Part shown: positions 9,503-18,399 of the stretch, piece after piece | Layout: the number at the start of each line of letters is the position of its first letter | Numbering within the stretch: position 1 is the first letter of the stretch | Assembly (NCBI GenBank): GCA_041569895.1 | Contig: JBFFXF010000021.1 | Coordinates: forward strand, 1 to 43,368 | Length of the DNA: 43,368 nt | From: JBFFXF01 sp041569895 | GTDB taxonomy: Bacteria; Planctomycetota; UBA8108; JACQVS01 | Reading direction: 5' to 3' | The notes under the pieces: generated by a model | Database searches by the model: none | Told to the model about the DNA's origin: nothing | What the model saw: only the letters and a program-made list of their open reading frames with translations | Position numbers and translations under genes: made by a program

Positions 9503-10384
9503 ATGAACCCACAGAAGATGAAAATGGACCACCAGGCGCCCGCGGCGGATGCCATCGCAACCAGTCGGCCGCACCCGATCGCCGGCAAGGAGATCCCCGT
9601 CGAGGTCCACGACATGACGGTCGCCTACCACCGCAAGCCGGTGCTCTGGGACATCGACCTGGTGCTGCCCGAGGGCAAGCTGATCGGCGTCATCGGCCCC
9701 AACGGCGCGGGAAAGAGCACGCTGATCAAGGCGGTCCTCGGCCTCGTGCCGAAGGTCAGCGGCCTGGTGCGCATCTACGGCCAGCCGTACTCGCAGCAGC
9801 GGCGTCTCGTCGGCTACGTGCCGCAGCGGGAGAGCGTCGACTGGGACTTTCCCGTCGACGCGCTCGATGTGGTCACCATGGGACTCTACGGGCGTCTCGG
9901 CTGGTTCCGGCGTCCCGGGCGTCGCGAGCGCGAGCGCGCGCTCGAGTGTCTCGACCTCGTCGGCATGGCCGACTACGCCCGGCGGCAGATCAACCAGCTC
10001 TCGGGCGGCCAGCAGCAGCGCGTCTTCCTCGCCCGCGCGCTCGCCCAGGACGCGCGCATCTATTTCATGGACGAGCCGTTCGCGGGCGTCGATGCGGCCA
10101 CCGAGACGGCGATCTTCAAGATCCTCGAGGAGCTCAAGGGCGCCGGCAAGACGGTGATCGTCGTGCAGCACGACCTGCAGTCGGTGCCGACCTACTTCGA
10201 CCATGTCGTCCTCCTCAACATGCGCCTCGTCGCCAGCGGGCCCACCGAGGAGGTGTTCACTCCGGAGAACCTGCAGCGCACCTACGGCGGCCGGCTGACC
10301 GTGCTGGTCAAGGCGGCCGAGGAGGTGCGTCGCGCCATGCCACCGGGAGGCGGGCTTACGAAGCCGTCGAAAAGGCGACGCTGA
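9503..10384 (+). CDS. Metal ABC transporter ATP-binding protein
   Basis: 293 aa, 7 bp after the binding-protein gene. It carries Walker A GPNGAGKST, the signature LSGGQQQR, Walker B RIYFMDEP and the switch histidine in VVQHD, all in the usual order for a cluster A-I (MntB/ZnuC/TroB-like) ATPase. It powers metal import through the two downstream permeases. The first ~35 residues (with a few Met and His) are an extension before the nucleotide-binding fold; an internal ATG at 9518 is an alternative start. The C-terminal ~20 residues are basic. Confidence 0.93.
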   Translation: MNPQKMKMDHQAPAADAIATSRPHPIAGKEIPVEVHDMTVAYHRKPVLWDIDLVLPEGKLIGVIGPNGAGKSTLIKAVLGLVPKVSGLVRIYGQPYSQQRRLVGYVPQRESVDWDFPVDALDVVTMGLYGRLGWFRRPGRRERERALECLDLVGMADYARRQINQLSGGQQQRVFLARALAQDARIYFMDEPFAGVDAATETAIFKILEELKGAGKTVIVVQHDLQSVPTYFDHVVLLNMRLVASGPTEEVFTPENLQRTYGGRLTVLVKAAEEVRRAMPPGGGLTKPSKRRR

Positions 10385-10398
10385 GCACGGAGCTCGCC

Positions 10399-11706
10399 AT
10401 GCTGAGCTACAACACGACCATCGTCCTCGCCGGCACCGGGTTGCTCGGGCTGGCGTCGGGGATGATCGGGTCCTTCGCGGTGCTCCGGCGGCGGGCGCTC
10501 CTCGGCGACGCGCTCGCGCACGCGGCGCTGCCGGGGATCTGCCTGGCGTTCCTCATCACGGGGACGCGCTCGTTCCCGCTGCTCCTCTGCGGCGCGCTGG
10601 TGACCGCGGTGATCGGCATGAGCCTGGTCGCCTTCATCTCGCGCAACACGCGGACGAAGTCCGACGCGGCGATCGGCATCGTGCTGAGCGTCTTCTTCGG
10701 CGCCGGCGTCGTGCTTCTCAAGGTGATCCAGAACTCGACGACGGGCGGCGGCAAGGCCGGTTTGAGCTCGTTCATCTTCGGAAAGACAGCCAGCATGATC
10801 GCGGGCGACGTGTGGGCGATCGGCGCGCTCGTGCTCGCCGTGCTGGCAGTGACCGTGCTGCTCTACAAGGAGTTCAAGCTGGTGAGCTTCGACGCGGAGT
10901 TCGCCGCCGTGCAGGGGTGGCCGGCGGGCTTTCTCGACTACCTCCAGCTCGCGCTCCTCGCGATCACCATCGTCGTGGGACTGCCCGCGGTCGGCGTGGT
11001 GCTGATGGCGGCGCTGCTGATCCTCCCCGGCGCCGCGGCGCGCTTCTGGACCGAGCGGCTCGGCGTCCTGCTGGTGCTGGCGGGCATCTTCGGGCTCGTC
11101 GCCGGCGCCACTGGCACGCTGGTGAGCTCGATGACCCACACGGTCGAGCTGCCCGCGGGTCCGACGATCGTCCTCGTCGGGACGGCGATCTTCACGGCGT
11201 CGATGGCCTTCGCGCCGGGGCGCGGCGTCCTGGCGCAGTTCCTGCGGCGCCGTTCGATGTCGAAGAAGAACCAGCGCCAGCACGTGCTCCGCGCCGCCTA
11301 CGAGGTGCTCGAGCAGGGGCTGCCCGAGCGGCGACCGTTCGCGCTCGAGGAGATCGTCGCCCGCCGGGGCTGGTCGAGGGCGGACGCCCGCCGGGCGCTG
11401 GCGAGCGCCGAGAGCGCGGGACTGGTCGTCGGCGCGCCGCGCGAGCATCACTGGCAGCTCACCGAGCGCGGCTTCCACCAGGCAGCGGACGTCACGCGCC
11501 GCCACAGGCTCTGGGAGCTCTACCTGATCGAGTGCGCCGACCTCGCGGCGGATCACGTGGACCGCGACGCCGACCTCGTCGAGCACGTCATGCCTCCCGA
11601 GCTCGTCGGCGAGCTCGAGAGACAGCTGGCGCGAGCCGGACGGCTGCCGGCGCGGGGCGAGGTGCCGTCGTCGCCGCACCACATCCCGGAGGCGAGCCGT
11701 GACTAG
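10399..11706 (+). CDS. Metal ABC permease fused to a DtxR-like regulatory domain (first of two)
   Basis: 435 aa from ATG 10399, 14 bp after the ATPase gene. Residues ~5-285 are an ABC-3 family permease with about eight hydrophobic helices and the family motif LGDALAHAALPG. After a basic linker (RRRSMSKKNQRQH), residues ~300-425 form a winged helix plus DtxR metal/dimer helices: WQLTERG, TRRHRLWELYL, then DADLVEHVMPPELV. The His and Glu-His ligands of MntR are kept, with Asp in place of Glu99. ABC-3 permeases are usually ~280 aa. Chlamydia YtgCR has the same permease-repressor order and is cut to free the repressor. Here it could sense cytosolic metal at the transporter or be cleaved. Confidence 0.88.
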   Translation: MLSYNTTIVLAGTGLLGLASGMIGSFAVLRRRALLGDALAHAALPGICLAFLITGTRSFPLLLCGALVTAVIGMSLVAFISRNTRTKSDAAIGIVLSVFFGAGVVLLKVIQNSTTGGGKAGLSSFIFGKTASMIAGDVWAIGALVLAVLAVTVLLYKEFKLVSFDAEFAAVQGWPAGFLDYLQLALLAITIVVGLPAVGVVLMAALLILPGAAARFWTERLGVLLVLAGIFGLVAGATGTLVSSMTHTVELPAGPTIVLVGTAIFTASMAFAPGRGVLAQFLRRRSMSKKNQRQHVLRAAYEVLEQGLPERRPFALEEIVARRGWSRADARRALASAESAGLVVGAPREHHWQLTERGFHQAADVTRRHRLWELYLIECADLAADHVDRDADLVEHVMPPELVGELERQLARAGRLPARGEVPSSPHHIPEASRD

Positions 11707-12997
11707 CGCCGCCGCCATCGACTTCTGGACGATCGCCATCGGCGTGCTCTGCAACACGAGCTGCGCGCTGCTCGGCTGCTACCTCGTGCTGCGCCGCATG
11801 AGCCTGCTCGGCGACGCGATCGCTCACGCGGTCCTTCCCGGGATCGTCATCGCGTTCATCATCTTCGAGAGCCGCGCCCCGGTGCCGATGTTTCTCGGCG
11901 CCATGGGGATCGGCGTGCTGACGGCGTTCCTGACCCAGACCGTGCACCGCTTCGCGCGCGTCGCCCAGGACACCAGCATGGGAGTTGTCTTCACCAGCCT
12001 CTTCGCGCTCGGCGTCGTGCTGATCAGCGTCGTGCCGGGGCTGACCCACGTCGACCTCGATCCCGCCTGCGTCTTCGAGGGCAGCATCGAGTACGAGGCG
12101 TTCTACGTCGGGGAGTACTTCGGCGTGTCGATGCCGCGTTCCGTCCCCATGCTCGCCGGCGTGCTGCTCCTCAACCTGCTCTTCATCGGCGTGATGTGGA
12201 AGGAGCTCAAGCTCGCCACCTTCGATCCCGCGCTGGCGACCTCGCTCGGCTTCAGCTCGACGTTCCTCTTCTATGCGCTGATGGCGATGGTGGCGGGCAC
12301 GACGGTGGCCTCGTTCTGGGCGGTCGGGTCGATCCTCGTCATCGCCATGCTGATCGTCCCCGGCGCCACCGCGCAGCTGCTCACCGATCGGTTCGGCGTC
12401 ATGCTGATCCTCGCGGTGGTGATCGCGATCATCTCATCGGCGGGCGGCTACCTGATCGCCGATCGCCTCGACACCAGCGCCGCCGGCATGATGGCCGTCG
12501 TCGCCGGCGCGCAGTACTTTCTCGCCATGATCTTCGCCCCGCGCTACGGCGTGCTGCTGCGCCGGCTGCGTCACCTCGCGCTCGCCGTGCGCATCGCGGG
12601 CGAGGACATGCTGGCGGAGCTCTACCGTCGCGAGGAGCGCGAGTCCGTGCCCGCCGCGACCCTCGCTGCCGGCGACCTGCGCACGGCGGGCGGCGGCGAC
12701 CGCGTGTCCCGCCTCGCGCTCTGGCTGCTGAAGTGGCGAGGCCACCTCGAATCGGCCGCCGACGGCTTCCGCCTGAGCGAGTCCGGCCGCGCCCTGGCCA
12801 CCAACCTCGTGCGCTCGCACCGCCTCTGGGAAAGCTACCTCGCGCGCCACGTCGGCATCCCCCCGGACCACCTCCACGAGCCGGCGATGCGCATGGAGCA
12901 CTTCGTCACCCCCGAGATCGAAAAGGAGCTCCTCGAGGGCCTCGAGGACGCGGGCACGGACCCGCACGGAGCGCCAATCCCGGACCCCAACCGGTGA
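11699..12997 (+). CDS. Metal ABC permease fused to a DtxR-like regulatory domain (second)
   Basis: 432 aa from GTG 11699, overlapping the first permease by 8 bp. Residues ~8-285 are an ABC-3 permease (LLGDAIAHAVLPGIV, about eight to nine helices). Residues ~295-425 are a second DtxR-like tail: a weak winged helix (RLALWLLKWRGHLE, FRLSESGRAL), then VRSHRLWESYLARHVG and MRMEHFVTPEI. The His and Glu-His ligand positions survive, but the residue matching MntR Glu99 is Met, so one metal site has probably changed or been lost. The pair likely form a heterodimeric channel as in TroCD/YtgCD. Having the regulatory domain on both subunits is unusual. It ends the operon and is followed 14 bp later by a repeat element. 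Confidence 0.87.
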   Translation: MTSAAAIDFWTIAIGVLCNTSCALLGCYLVLRRMSLLGDAIAHAVLPGIVIAFIIFESRAPVPMFLGAMGIGVLTAFLTQTVHRFARVAQDTSMGVVFTSLFALGVVLISVVPGLTHVDLDPACVFEGSIEYEAFYVGEYFGVSMPRSVPMLAGVLLLNLLFIGVMWKELKLATFDPALATSLGFSSTFLFYALMAMVAGTTVASFWAVGSILVIAMLIVPGATAQLLTDRFGVMLILAVVIAIISSAGGYLIADRLDTSAAGMMAVVAGAQYFLAMIFAPRYGVLLRRLRHLALAVRIAGEDMLAELYRREERESVPAATLAAGDLRTAGGGDRVSRLALWLLKWRGHLESAADGFRLSESGRALATNLVRSHRLWESYLARHVGIPPDHLHEPAMRMEHFVTPEIEKELLEGLEDAGTDPHGAPIPDPNR

Positions 12998-13011
12998 GGC
13001 TCGTTGCGGGG

Positions 13012-13320
<309 letters not shown>

Positions 13321-13352
13321 GAAAAGCGCGCACGAAACGCCGCCCGCTGGAC

Positions 13353-14417
13353 CTACCGACTCGCCTCCCGCATCACATCCCTCTCCTCGAACACGCAGTG
13401 GTTGACCACCGTGCGCTCGTCCGACGTGAAGACGAGGTGGATGCGGCCGTCGCGCGCCTGGATGGCGGACGGGTACGAGAACGATCCCGGGCCCTGCCGG
13501 ATGGCCCGCCGGTGCGGGAAGGTCTTGCCGCCGTCGGTCGAGATGGCGACCAGCAGCGGCGTGCGCTCGCTCATGCTGTGGTTGTAGAAGAGCGCCAGTC
13601 GTCCGCTCGCGAGCTTGATCATCTCGACCGCCGCGTTCGGGTTCGGGAGGTCGGAGTCCTTGCCCTCCGACCACGTCCAGCCGCCGTCCCGCGATTCGGC
13701 GCGCACCAGCCAGCCGTCGTCGCGCGGCTCGTACCCGCCGCCCCGCCGGCAGTACGCCAGCAGGTGGCCCGGCGACAGCTCGACGACCGCCGGCTGGATG
13801 TTGCCGATCCGGGAGCGGATGCGCCCCGTCTGCTTCCACGCCTTCTTCTTGACGTCGAAGTGCATGAAGAGCGAGGTGCTCGAGGCGCCGACGAGCTCGG
13901 TGTCGTGCCCCGTCTCGTGGTAGATCGGCAGCAGGTAGTTGCCGTCGTGGAGCACGATCGGCTGCCCGCGCACCATGGTGCCCTCGTCGAACGTCAGCAG
14001 GAACGAGTCGGACCAGGTGCGCGCGCCATCACGCGAGATCTTCGCCTTGATCCGTGAGGTCGACCACGTGTCGCCGTAGCGCGTCACATAGAAGAGCCAC
14101 ACGACGCCATCCGGCGCCTCCCAGACGACGGCGTTGCCGAGCGAGCGAAACGGGTTGCTGGCGATCTTCACCGGCGGCGTCCACGTCGTCGACCCGGCCG
14201 CCCGCCGTGACCCCCACACGGCCGTCGCCTCGGCGTACTCCCCGCCGCCGCCGTAATAGACGAGATAGAGATCCCCGCCCTCGAGCTCCTCGATGCACGA
14301 CGGGTGCTTGTACAGCCCGGTCTTCGTCTCCGGCCCGAACACACGCTCGACGACGATCTCCCCCGCGGCGAGGGCGGGGGTGAGGAGGAGGAGGGAGAGG
14401 AGAGTTCTGGGAATCAT
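13353..14417 (-). CDS. Secreted exo-sialidase-like BNR/Asp-box protein
   Basis: 354 aa with a signal peptide (residues 1-18, ending ALAA). Three Asp boxes of the S-x-D-x-G-x-x-[TW/F] type are seen: SRDGARTW (128-135), SRDGGWTW (242-249) and STDGGKTF (293-300). This is the repeat signature of the sialidase six-bladed propeller. The family includes exo-alpha-sialidases and many exported glycan-acting or carbohydrate-binding proteins of planctomycetes. The catalytic Arg triad and Tyr-Glu pair are not assigned with confidence, so neuraminidase activity is not claimed. A GGAG site precedes the ATG, and TACAAT on the minus strand (14453-14458) may be its -10. The gene lies alone between two inverted copies of a repeat element. 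Confidence 0.85.
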   Translation of the reverse strand: MIPRTLLSLLLLTPALAAGEIVVERVFGPETKTGLYKHPSCIEELEGGDLYLVYYGGGGEYAEATAVWGSRRAAGSTTWTPPVKIASNPFRSLGNAVVWEAPDGVVWLFYVTRYGDTWSTSRIKAKISRDGARTWSDSFLLTFDEGTMVRGQPIVLHDGNYLLPIYHETGHDTELVGASSTSLFMHFDVKKKAWKQTGRIRSRIGNIQPAVVELSPGHLLAYCRRGGGYEPRDDGWLVRAESRDGGWTWSEGKDSDLPNPNAAVEMIKLASGRLALFYNHSMSERTPLLVAISTDGGKTFPHRRAIRQGPGSFSYPSAIQARDGRIHLVFTSDERTVVNHCVFEERDVMREASR

Positions 14418-14510
14418 GGGCGCTCCGGGGTTGGTGGTGTCGCGAGAGGGCGATTGTACCCGAGCGCGGGGATGGAGTTGAGGGTCCAGGGTCGCACCGA
14501 CGGCACGGAT

Positions 14511-14834
14511 TCTGAGACCGAGACCGACTCCGACCCCAACGCTGCAAAAACGTACCCGTACCCGTTCCCGTGCCCGTTCCCGTCCTCGGGGGCTCTGGTT
14601 GCGGAGTCCGATGACCGACTCCGATACCGATGGCCGATACCGACCCCGATACCGACTCCGATTCCGATTCCGAGACCGACTCCGATGCCGAGACCGACTC
14701 CGAGTCAGAGATCAGAAACCGATCTCCATCTGCGCAATCTGCGTTCCTTCCTCTCCTTCGTTTCCTGCTGTTCCTGTTCTTCCTGCTTTCCTCCTGAATC
14801 CGTCGCAGAGTCTCGCCAGCGCAGTCGAGCAGCC
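14511..14834 (-). repeat. Composite intergenic element, copy 2 (inverted)
   Basis: On the minus strand it begins at 14834, one base from the stop of the membrane-protein gene. The modules follow the same order as copy 1: head (GGCTGCTCGAC, GCGAGACTCTGC), purine-rich stretch, two 9-bp CGCAGAT units (14726-14743), the ATCGGTTTCTGATCTCTGAC linker, and a GGNNTC array (14604-14709). The tail is a GGGAAC/GGGTAC-type array (14552-14588) and a short GGNNTC remnant (14511-14538). With copy 1 it encloses the sialidase-like gene as an inverted pair. The rest of the 14418-14835 spacer is the sialidase promoter region. Confidence 0.9.
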
Positions 14835-14835
14835 T

Positions 14836-15432
14836 TCAGTCGCGCGGATCGTCCCCGCGCTCGCGCAGCTTCGGGAAGAGCGGATCTGGCGCCGCGGGCT
14901 CTGGCGCGCCGCGGCGTCTTCGCAGGGGGCCTGCGAGCCAGAGCTCCCAGAGGCAGAGGCAGGCCGAGAGGGCGAGGACCGCGGTCATCACGAGCCCGGC
15001 CCAGCGGAGCAGCCACGTCCAGCCCGTGCCGTGGTACTGCACGAGCCACGGCGCCCCGAAGGTCGCGATGGTCGCGGTGAAGCCGACGATGTAGAGCACG
15101 ATCTTGGCGCGCTCGCCGATCGCCGTCAGCGCGACGAGGTGGAGCACGACGAAGACGAGGATCGGCACCGAGAAGGCGTGCTCGTGGGTGATGGCGACGA
15201 GCTCGCCGAAGGACTTCTCGGCCATGATGCGCTTCGCGTCCGGATCGTCGTCGTTGCCGAGGACCCACTCGCGGGCCGAGCGATCGCTGAAGCCGCCGGC
15301 GCGCTCGTGGTACTGGAGGAGCGCCACACCGAGGCCGAGGAGCACCGTGACCAGGAAGAGCGTCAGCAACACCTTCGTCGAGGCGTTGGCGTTCGCGAGC
15401 CGGAATCCCGGCATCTTGTAGTACTGCGTCAC
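14836..15432 (-). CDS. Four-helix membrane protein, possibly heme-binding
   Basis: 198 aa with hydrophobic helices at about 20-40, 86-104, 110-128 and 143-165. Histidines sit in suggestive places: THEHAF (His83, His85) and VLHLVAL (His98), with His134 near a helix end. This resembles small cytochrome-b-like membrane proteins found beside ApbE and FMN-binding genes, but I cannot name the family. The loop 42-80 is acidic and contains KSFGELVAITHEHAF (range 73-87), which looks conserved. The C-terminus is a Pro/Arg-rich tail. It lies 22 bp after the FMN_bind-ApbE gene on the same strand, so it probably belongs to the same redox operon as a membrane electron carrier or anchor. That role is inference. 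Confidence 0.72.
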   Translation of the reverse strand: MTQYYKMPGFRLANANASTKVLLTLFLVTVLLGLGVALLQYHERAGGFSDRSAREWVLGNDDDPDAKRIMAEKSFGELVAITHEHAFSVPILVFVVLHLVALTAIGERAKIVLYIVGFTATIATFGAPWLVQYHGTGWTWLLRWAGLVMTAVLALSACLCLWELWLAGPLRRRRGAPEPAAPDPLFPKLRERGDDPRD

Positions 15433-15454
15433 GGCGAACCAGGCGCTGTCTCGG

Positions 15455-16987
15455 TCAGCGGGTCGCGACCTCCCCCGTCGCCTTCACGAAAGGCGCCGCG
15501 CCCGGGGCGGCGTGATGGACGACGCGGCGCGTCGACGATGGCACGACGACCACCGCCGTGCGTTCCTCGCGCCGGACGATGTCGGCAGCGGCTCCCGGCC
15601 CGAGGACGTCGAGCGTCGTCGAGAGGGCGTCCGCGGCGGTCGCGGACGGCGCGCAGACGGTCGTCGAGAGGGACGATTCGGTCGGCTTGCCGGTGTGCGG
15701 ATCGACGATGTGCGCGCCGCGCTCGTACGACGCGGAGGTCGACACCGAGGCGCGCACGAGCTCGAAGTGCCCGATCGCGCGCTCCTCGCTGCGCGGATCG
15801 CGGATCGGCACCACCCAGGCGGTCTCGCCCGGTGGCGCGTCGAGGGCGAGCACCTGCCCGCCGAAGTTGAGCAGCGCGCGCGACACGCCGCGCTCCTCCA
15901 GCACCCGCGCAGCGCGGTCGAGCGCGTAGCCCTTGCCGATGCCGCCGAGGTCGAGACGCAGCCCCTCGCGCCGGAACCGGATCGTGCCGGCGTCGCGGTC
16001 GACGACGACGTCTCGGTGACCGCCGGCCACGAGCGTCGGGTCGAAGGCCCCGCCGCTCTTCCTGGCGAACGACAGCGCCGCCTCGACGCACTCGAGGGTC
16101 TCCGGCGAGACGCTCACGGCGCGTCCCGAGGCCTCGCGGTTGACGCGCGAGATCTCGCTGTCGTCCCGGTAGGTGCTCATCAGCCCCTCGAGCCGGGCGA
16201 CCTCGTCGAAGGCCGCGCCCATCGCCGTCGCGGCCCCGGTCTCGCCGTGGCAGACGATCTCGAGAACGGTCCCCATGACGTAGCGCGCTCTCCGGAGCGG
16301 CGCCGTGGCCGTCTCGATGCGAGCCTTGCCCGTCGGCCCGAGCGCGACCCAGTCGACGTCGGCGCGGCGACGGGGGCCGATGAAGCACTCGTCGACGGCG
16401 TGCAGGACTTTCTTGACGCCGCGGGCGATCGCCCGTGACGACAGCGTCGCGCCGCTGATGTGGATGACGTCGCGATTGACGCGGATCGCGCTCCTGGTGG
16501 TCTTGCCGCGGAACTGCCTGCGGAAGCGCGCGCGCTTCACCTCGCTGCCGATCGACTCGCGATACACCATGACGGCGACGTCGGTGACCTTCGAGTGGGG
16601 AGACACGCCGACGATGAACGTGATCGGCTGGTACTTGCCGATCTCCTCGGTGACCACCGCGAAGCCCTGGAGCGCTCCGCGGGCGTCGAGGGCGCGGTAG
16701 GCCTCGACGCCGCGCTCGAAGAGCCGCCGACCGCAGCGCTCCTCGACTCGCTCACGCTCGGCCGCGGTGAACTCGATGCGCGCCTGCTCGAAGCGCGCGG
16801 CGTCGGGGAAGATCTCCGCCAGCGCGGCATCGCGCGTCAGGTAGACCTCCTCCACCTTGCGCGGCGGCGTGCGCGCGAACGCGTCCGCGGTGACGACCGC
16901 CAGCAGGAGGGCCACCATGGCCGCACGTCGGGTCGTTCTCGCTCTCGCTGTGGCTGCTGGCGCCGATTTCGTTCTCGTCATGGTCAT
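15455..16987 (-). CDS. FMN-binding domain fused to ApbE FAD:protein FMN transferase
   Basis: 510 aa from ATG 16987; a much longer open frame upstream is the shadow of the porin gene. There is an N-terminal hydrophobic export segment (~22-38). Residues ~100-200 form an FMN_bind domain with SGATLSSRA (178-186, flavinylation Thr181 expected). Residues ~235-510 form an ApbE domain: MGTVLEI, LMSTYRDDSEISRVN, DLGGIGKGYALD, and a C-terminal SATAADALSTT. ApbE moves FMN from FAD to a Thr/Ser of partner proteins outside the cytoplasm. Here enzyme and acceptor are one chain, so self-flavinylation is likely. The usual Asp three residues before the motif Ser is Ile here. It lies in an operon 17 bp after the porin. 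Confidence 0.88.
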   Translation of the reverse strand: MTMTRTKSAPAATARARTTRRAAMVALLLAVVTADAFARTPPRKVEEVYLTRDAALAEIFPDAARFEQARIEFTAAERERVEERCGRRLFERGVEAYRALDARGALQGFAVVTEEIGKYQPITFIVGVSPHSKVTDVAVMVYRESIGSEVKRARFRRQFRGKTTRSAIRVNRDVIHISGATLSSRAIARGVKKVLHAVDECFIGPRRRADVDWVALGPTGKARIETATAPLRRARYVMGTVLEIVCHGETGAATAMGAAFDEVARLEGLMSTYRDDSEISRVNREASGRAVSVSPETLECVEAALSFARKSGGAFDPTLVAGGHRDVVVDRDAGTIRFRREGLRLDLGGIGKGYALDRAARVLEERGVSRALLNFGGQVLALDAPPGETAWVVPIRDPRSEERAIGHFELVRASVSTSASYERGAHIVDPHTGKPTESSLSTTVCAPSATAADALSTTLDVLGPGAAADIVRREERTAVVVVPSSTRRVVHHAAPGAAPFVKATGEVATR

Positions 16988-17004
16988 CGAGCGGCTCGCG
17001 TGCC

Positions 17005-18399
17005 TCAAAAGTAGGTCGCCACCGAGAAGACGAAGGCGTCGTTCCGCACGTCGTCCCGGTGCCAGTCCTCGAAGTTGAGCTGGTAGTCGAACTTGAAAAC
17101 CGTGTCCTCGATCGGCCGGAAGTTGACTCCGAAGGTGATGCGCTGGTCGCGGTTGGTGTCGATCTCGACGTGGTCGAGACGGACGACCGCCGTGAAGGTC
17201 GACTCGTCGTTGAACACCCACGGGGCGTTGTCGACGAGCCACGGGAACATGAAGTGGTAGTTGACCTGAGCGTAGTAGCCCCACACGTCGCTCGGCACGC
17301 CGTTCGTCCTCGCGAGGTCGTTGCGTTCGAGGTCGGCGGTGGCGATCTCGCCCTGGAGCTCGAGCGGCGTCAGCGCCTCGACGAAGCGTCCCGGCTTGAA
17401 GATGACGTCGAGCGCCCAGATCGCCAGCCAGAGGTCGCCCGCCTCGTCGTACTTGCCGATGTGCGCCGAGGCGCCGATCTCGGTGCCGAGGAACGGCGAG
17501 ACCGCGACGCGGCCGACGCCGGCGACCGAGTTGTTGCTGTCGACCTTGAGGCTCGAGCGCCCGTCCCGCAGACCGTCGGTGTCGTCGAAGCGCGCCGTGC
17601 CGTCGCGGTCGAGACCGCGGAAGCCGTTCACCAGGTAGGCCTCGTAGGTGATCTCCCACTCGCCGAGCTGCGGCAGCGTGCCGAAGAAGCCGAGGCCCGC
17701 CTCGGTGAGCGTCGTCGGGATGACGACGCGGCTGACGAGCGGCCGGTCGGTGAGGTCGTTGACCGGCGAGTCGTGGATCAGGTTGAACTTCCCGAGCGGG
17801 GCGAGGATGGCGCCGGCGCGGAAGCCGATCGACTCGTGGAAGACGTAGTCCATGACGGCGAACTCGACCTTGGTCTCGCCGTCGTCCGCCGGGGCGTCGC
17901 TGCCGCCGTACTCGAACTCGATCTCGGCGGCGAACTTCAATTTGTCGGTGGCGTCGACGTAGATGAAGGGAATGAAGCGGTGCTGCACGAAGCGCCGGTC
18001 GGCGTCCTGGGAGTCCCTGTACTCGAGGTCGATGTAGCCGCCGAGGTACGCGCGGCGCGCGGCGCTGCGCAAGAAGGGCTTCGAGTAGACGCCGCCCTGC
18101 GCCCCGAGGCGCTCGGCGCCGCGCTCGGCGCGCTCCTCGAGCGATCCCGGCAGGGCGCCCTCGCGCGGCGGGGCGGCCGCCTCACCGGCCTCGAACTGGC
18201 GGCGCTCGATGGTCTCGAGGTCGCGGCGCAGCGCCTCGTTCTCGGCGCGCTGGCGCTCGAGCTCCTGCTCGACCCGCCGCAGGCGGTCCTCGACGCTCTC
18301 CTGCGCGAGGACCGGCACGGGGACCAGCGCGGCGAGCGCGCCGATGCCGAGAAGACGGCTCAAGTGGCCTCGCCCGGGACGGTTGTGGCGGTTTGACAT
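17005..18399 (-). CDS. Outer-membrane porin with coiled-coil N-terminus (OprO/OprP-like)
   Basis: 464 aa from ATG 18399; an in-frame upstream ATG at 18468 would translate the operator repeats and is rejected. A signal peptide ends PVLAQ. An alpha-helical coiled coil (~36-70, VEDRLRRVEQELERQR and on) is followed by a long beta-barrel of alternating polar and aromatic residues. The last residue is Phe, the usual outer-membrane sorting mark. This layout (periplasmic coiled coil plus barrel) occurs in phosphate-selective-type porins of Gram-negative bacteria. It implies that the host has an outer membrane. It is the first gene of the porin, FMN_bind-ApbE and membrane-protein operon. The substrate cannot be read from sequence. 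Confidence 0.83.
   Translation of the reverse strand: MSNRHNRPGRGHLSRLLGIGALAALVPVPVLAQESVEDRLRRVEQELERQRAENEALRRDLETIERRQFEAGEAAAPPREGALPGSLEERAERGAERLGAQGGVYSKPFLRSAARRAYLGGYIDLEYRDSQDADRRFVQHRFIPFIYVDATDKLKFAAEIEFEYGGSDAPADDGETKVEFAVMDYVFHESIGFRAGAILAPLGKFNLIHDSPVNDLTDRPLVSRVVIPTTLTEAGLGFFGTLPQLGEWEITYEAYLVNGFRGLDRDGTARFDDTDGLRDGRSSLKVDSNNSVAGVGRVAVSPFLGTEIGASAHIGKYDEAGDLWLAIWALDVIFKPGRFVEALTPLELQGEIATADLERNDLARTNGVPSDVWGYYAQVNYHFMFPWLVDNAPWVFNDESTFTAVVRLDHVEIDTNRDQRITFGVNFRPIEDTVFKFDYQLNFEDWHRDDVRNDAFVFSVATYF

Noticed and set aside
15455..17659. 734-aa open frame fusing upstream sequence to the ApbE protein
   Set aside because: The part above 16987 is the out-of-frame shadow of the porin gene, whose signal peptide, barrel and terminal Phe are clear.
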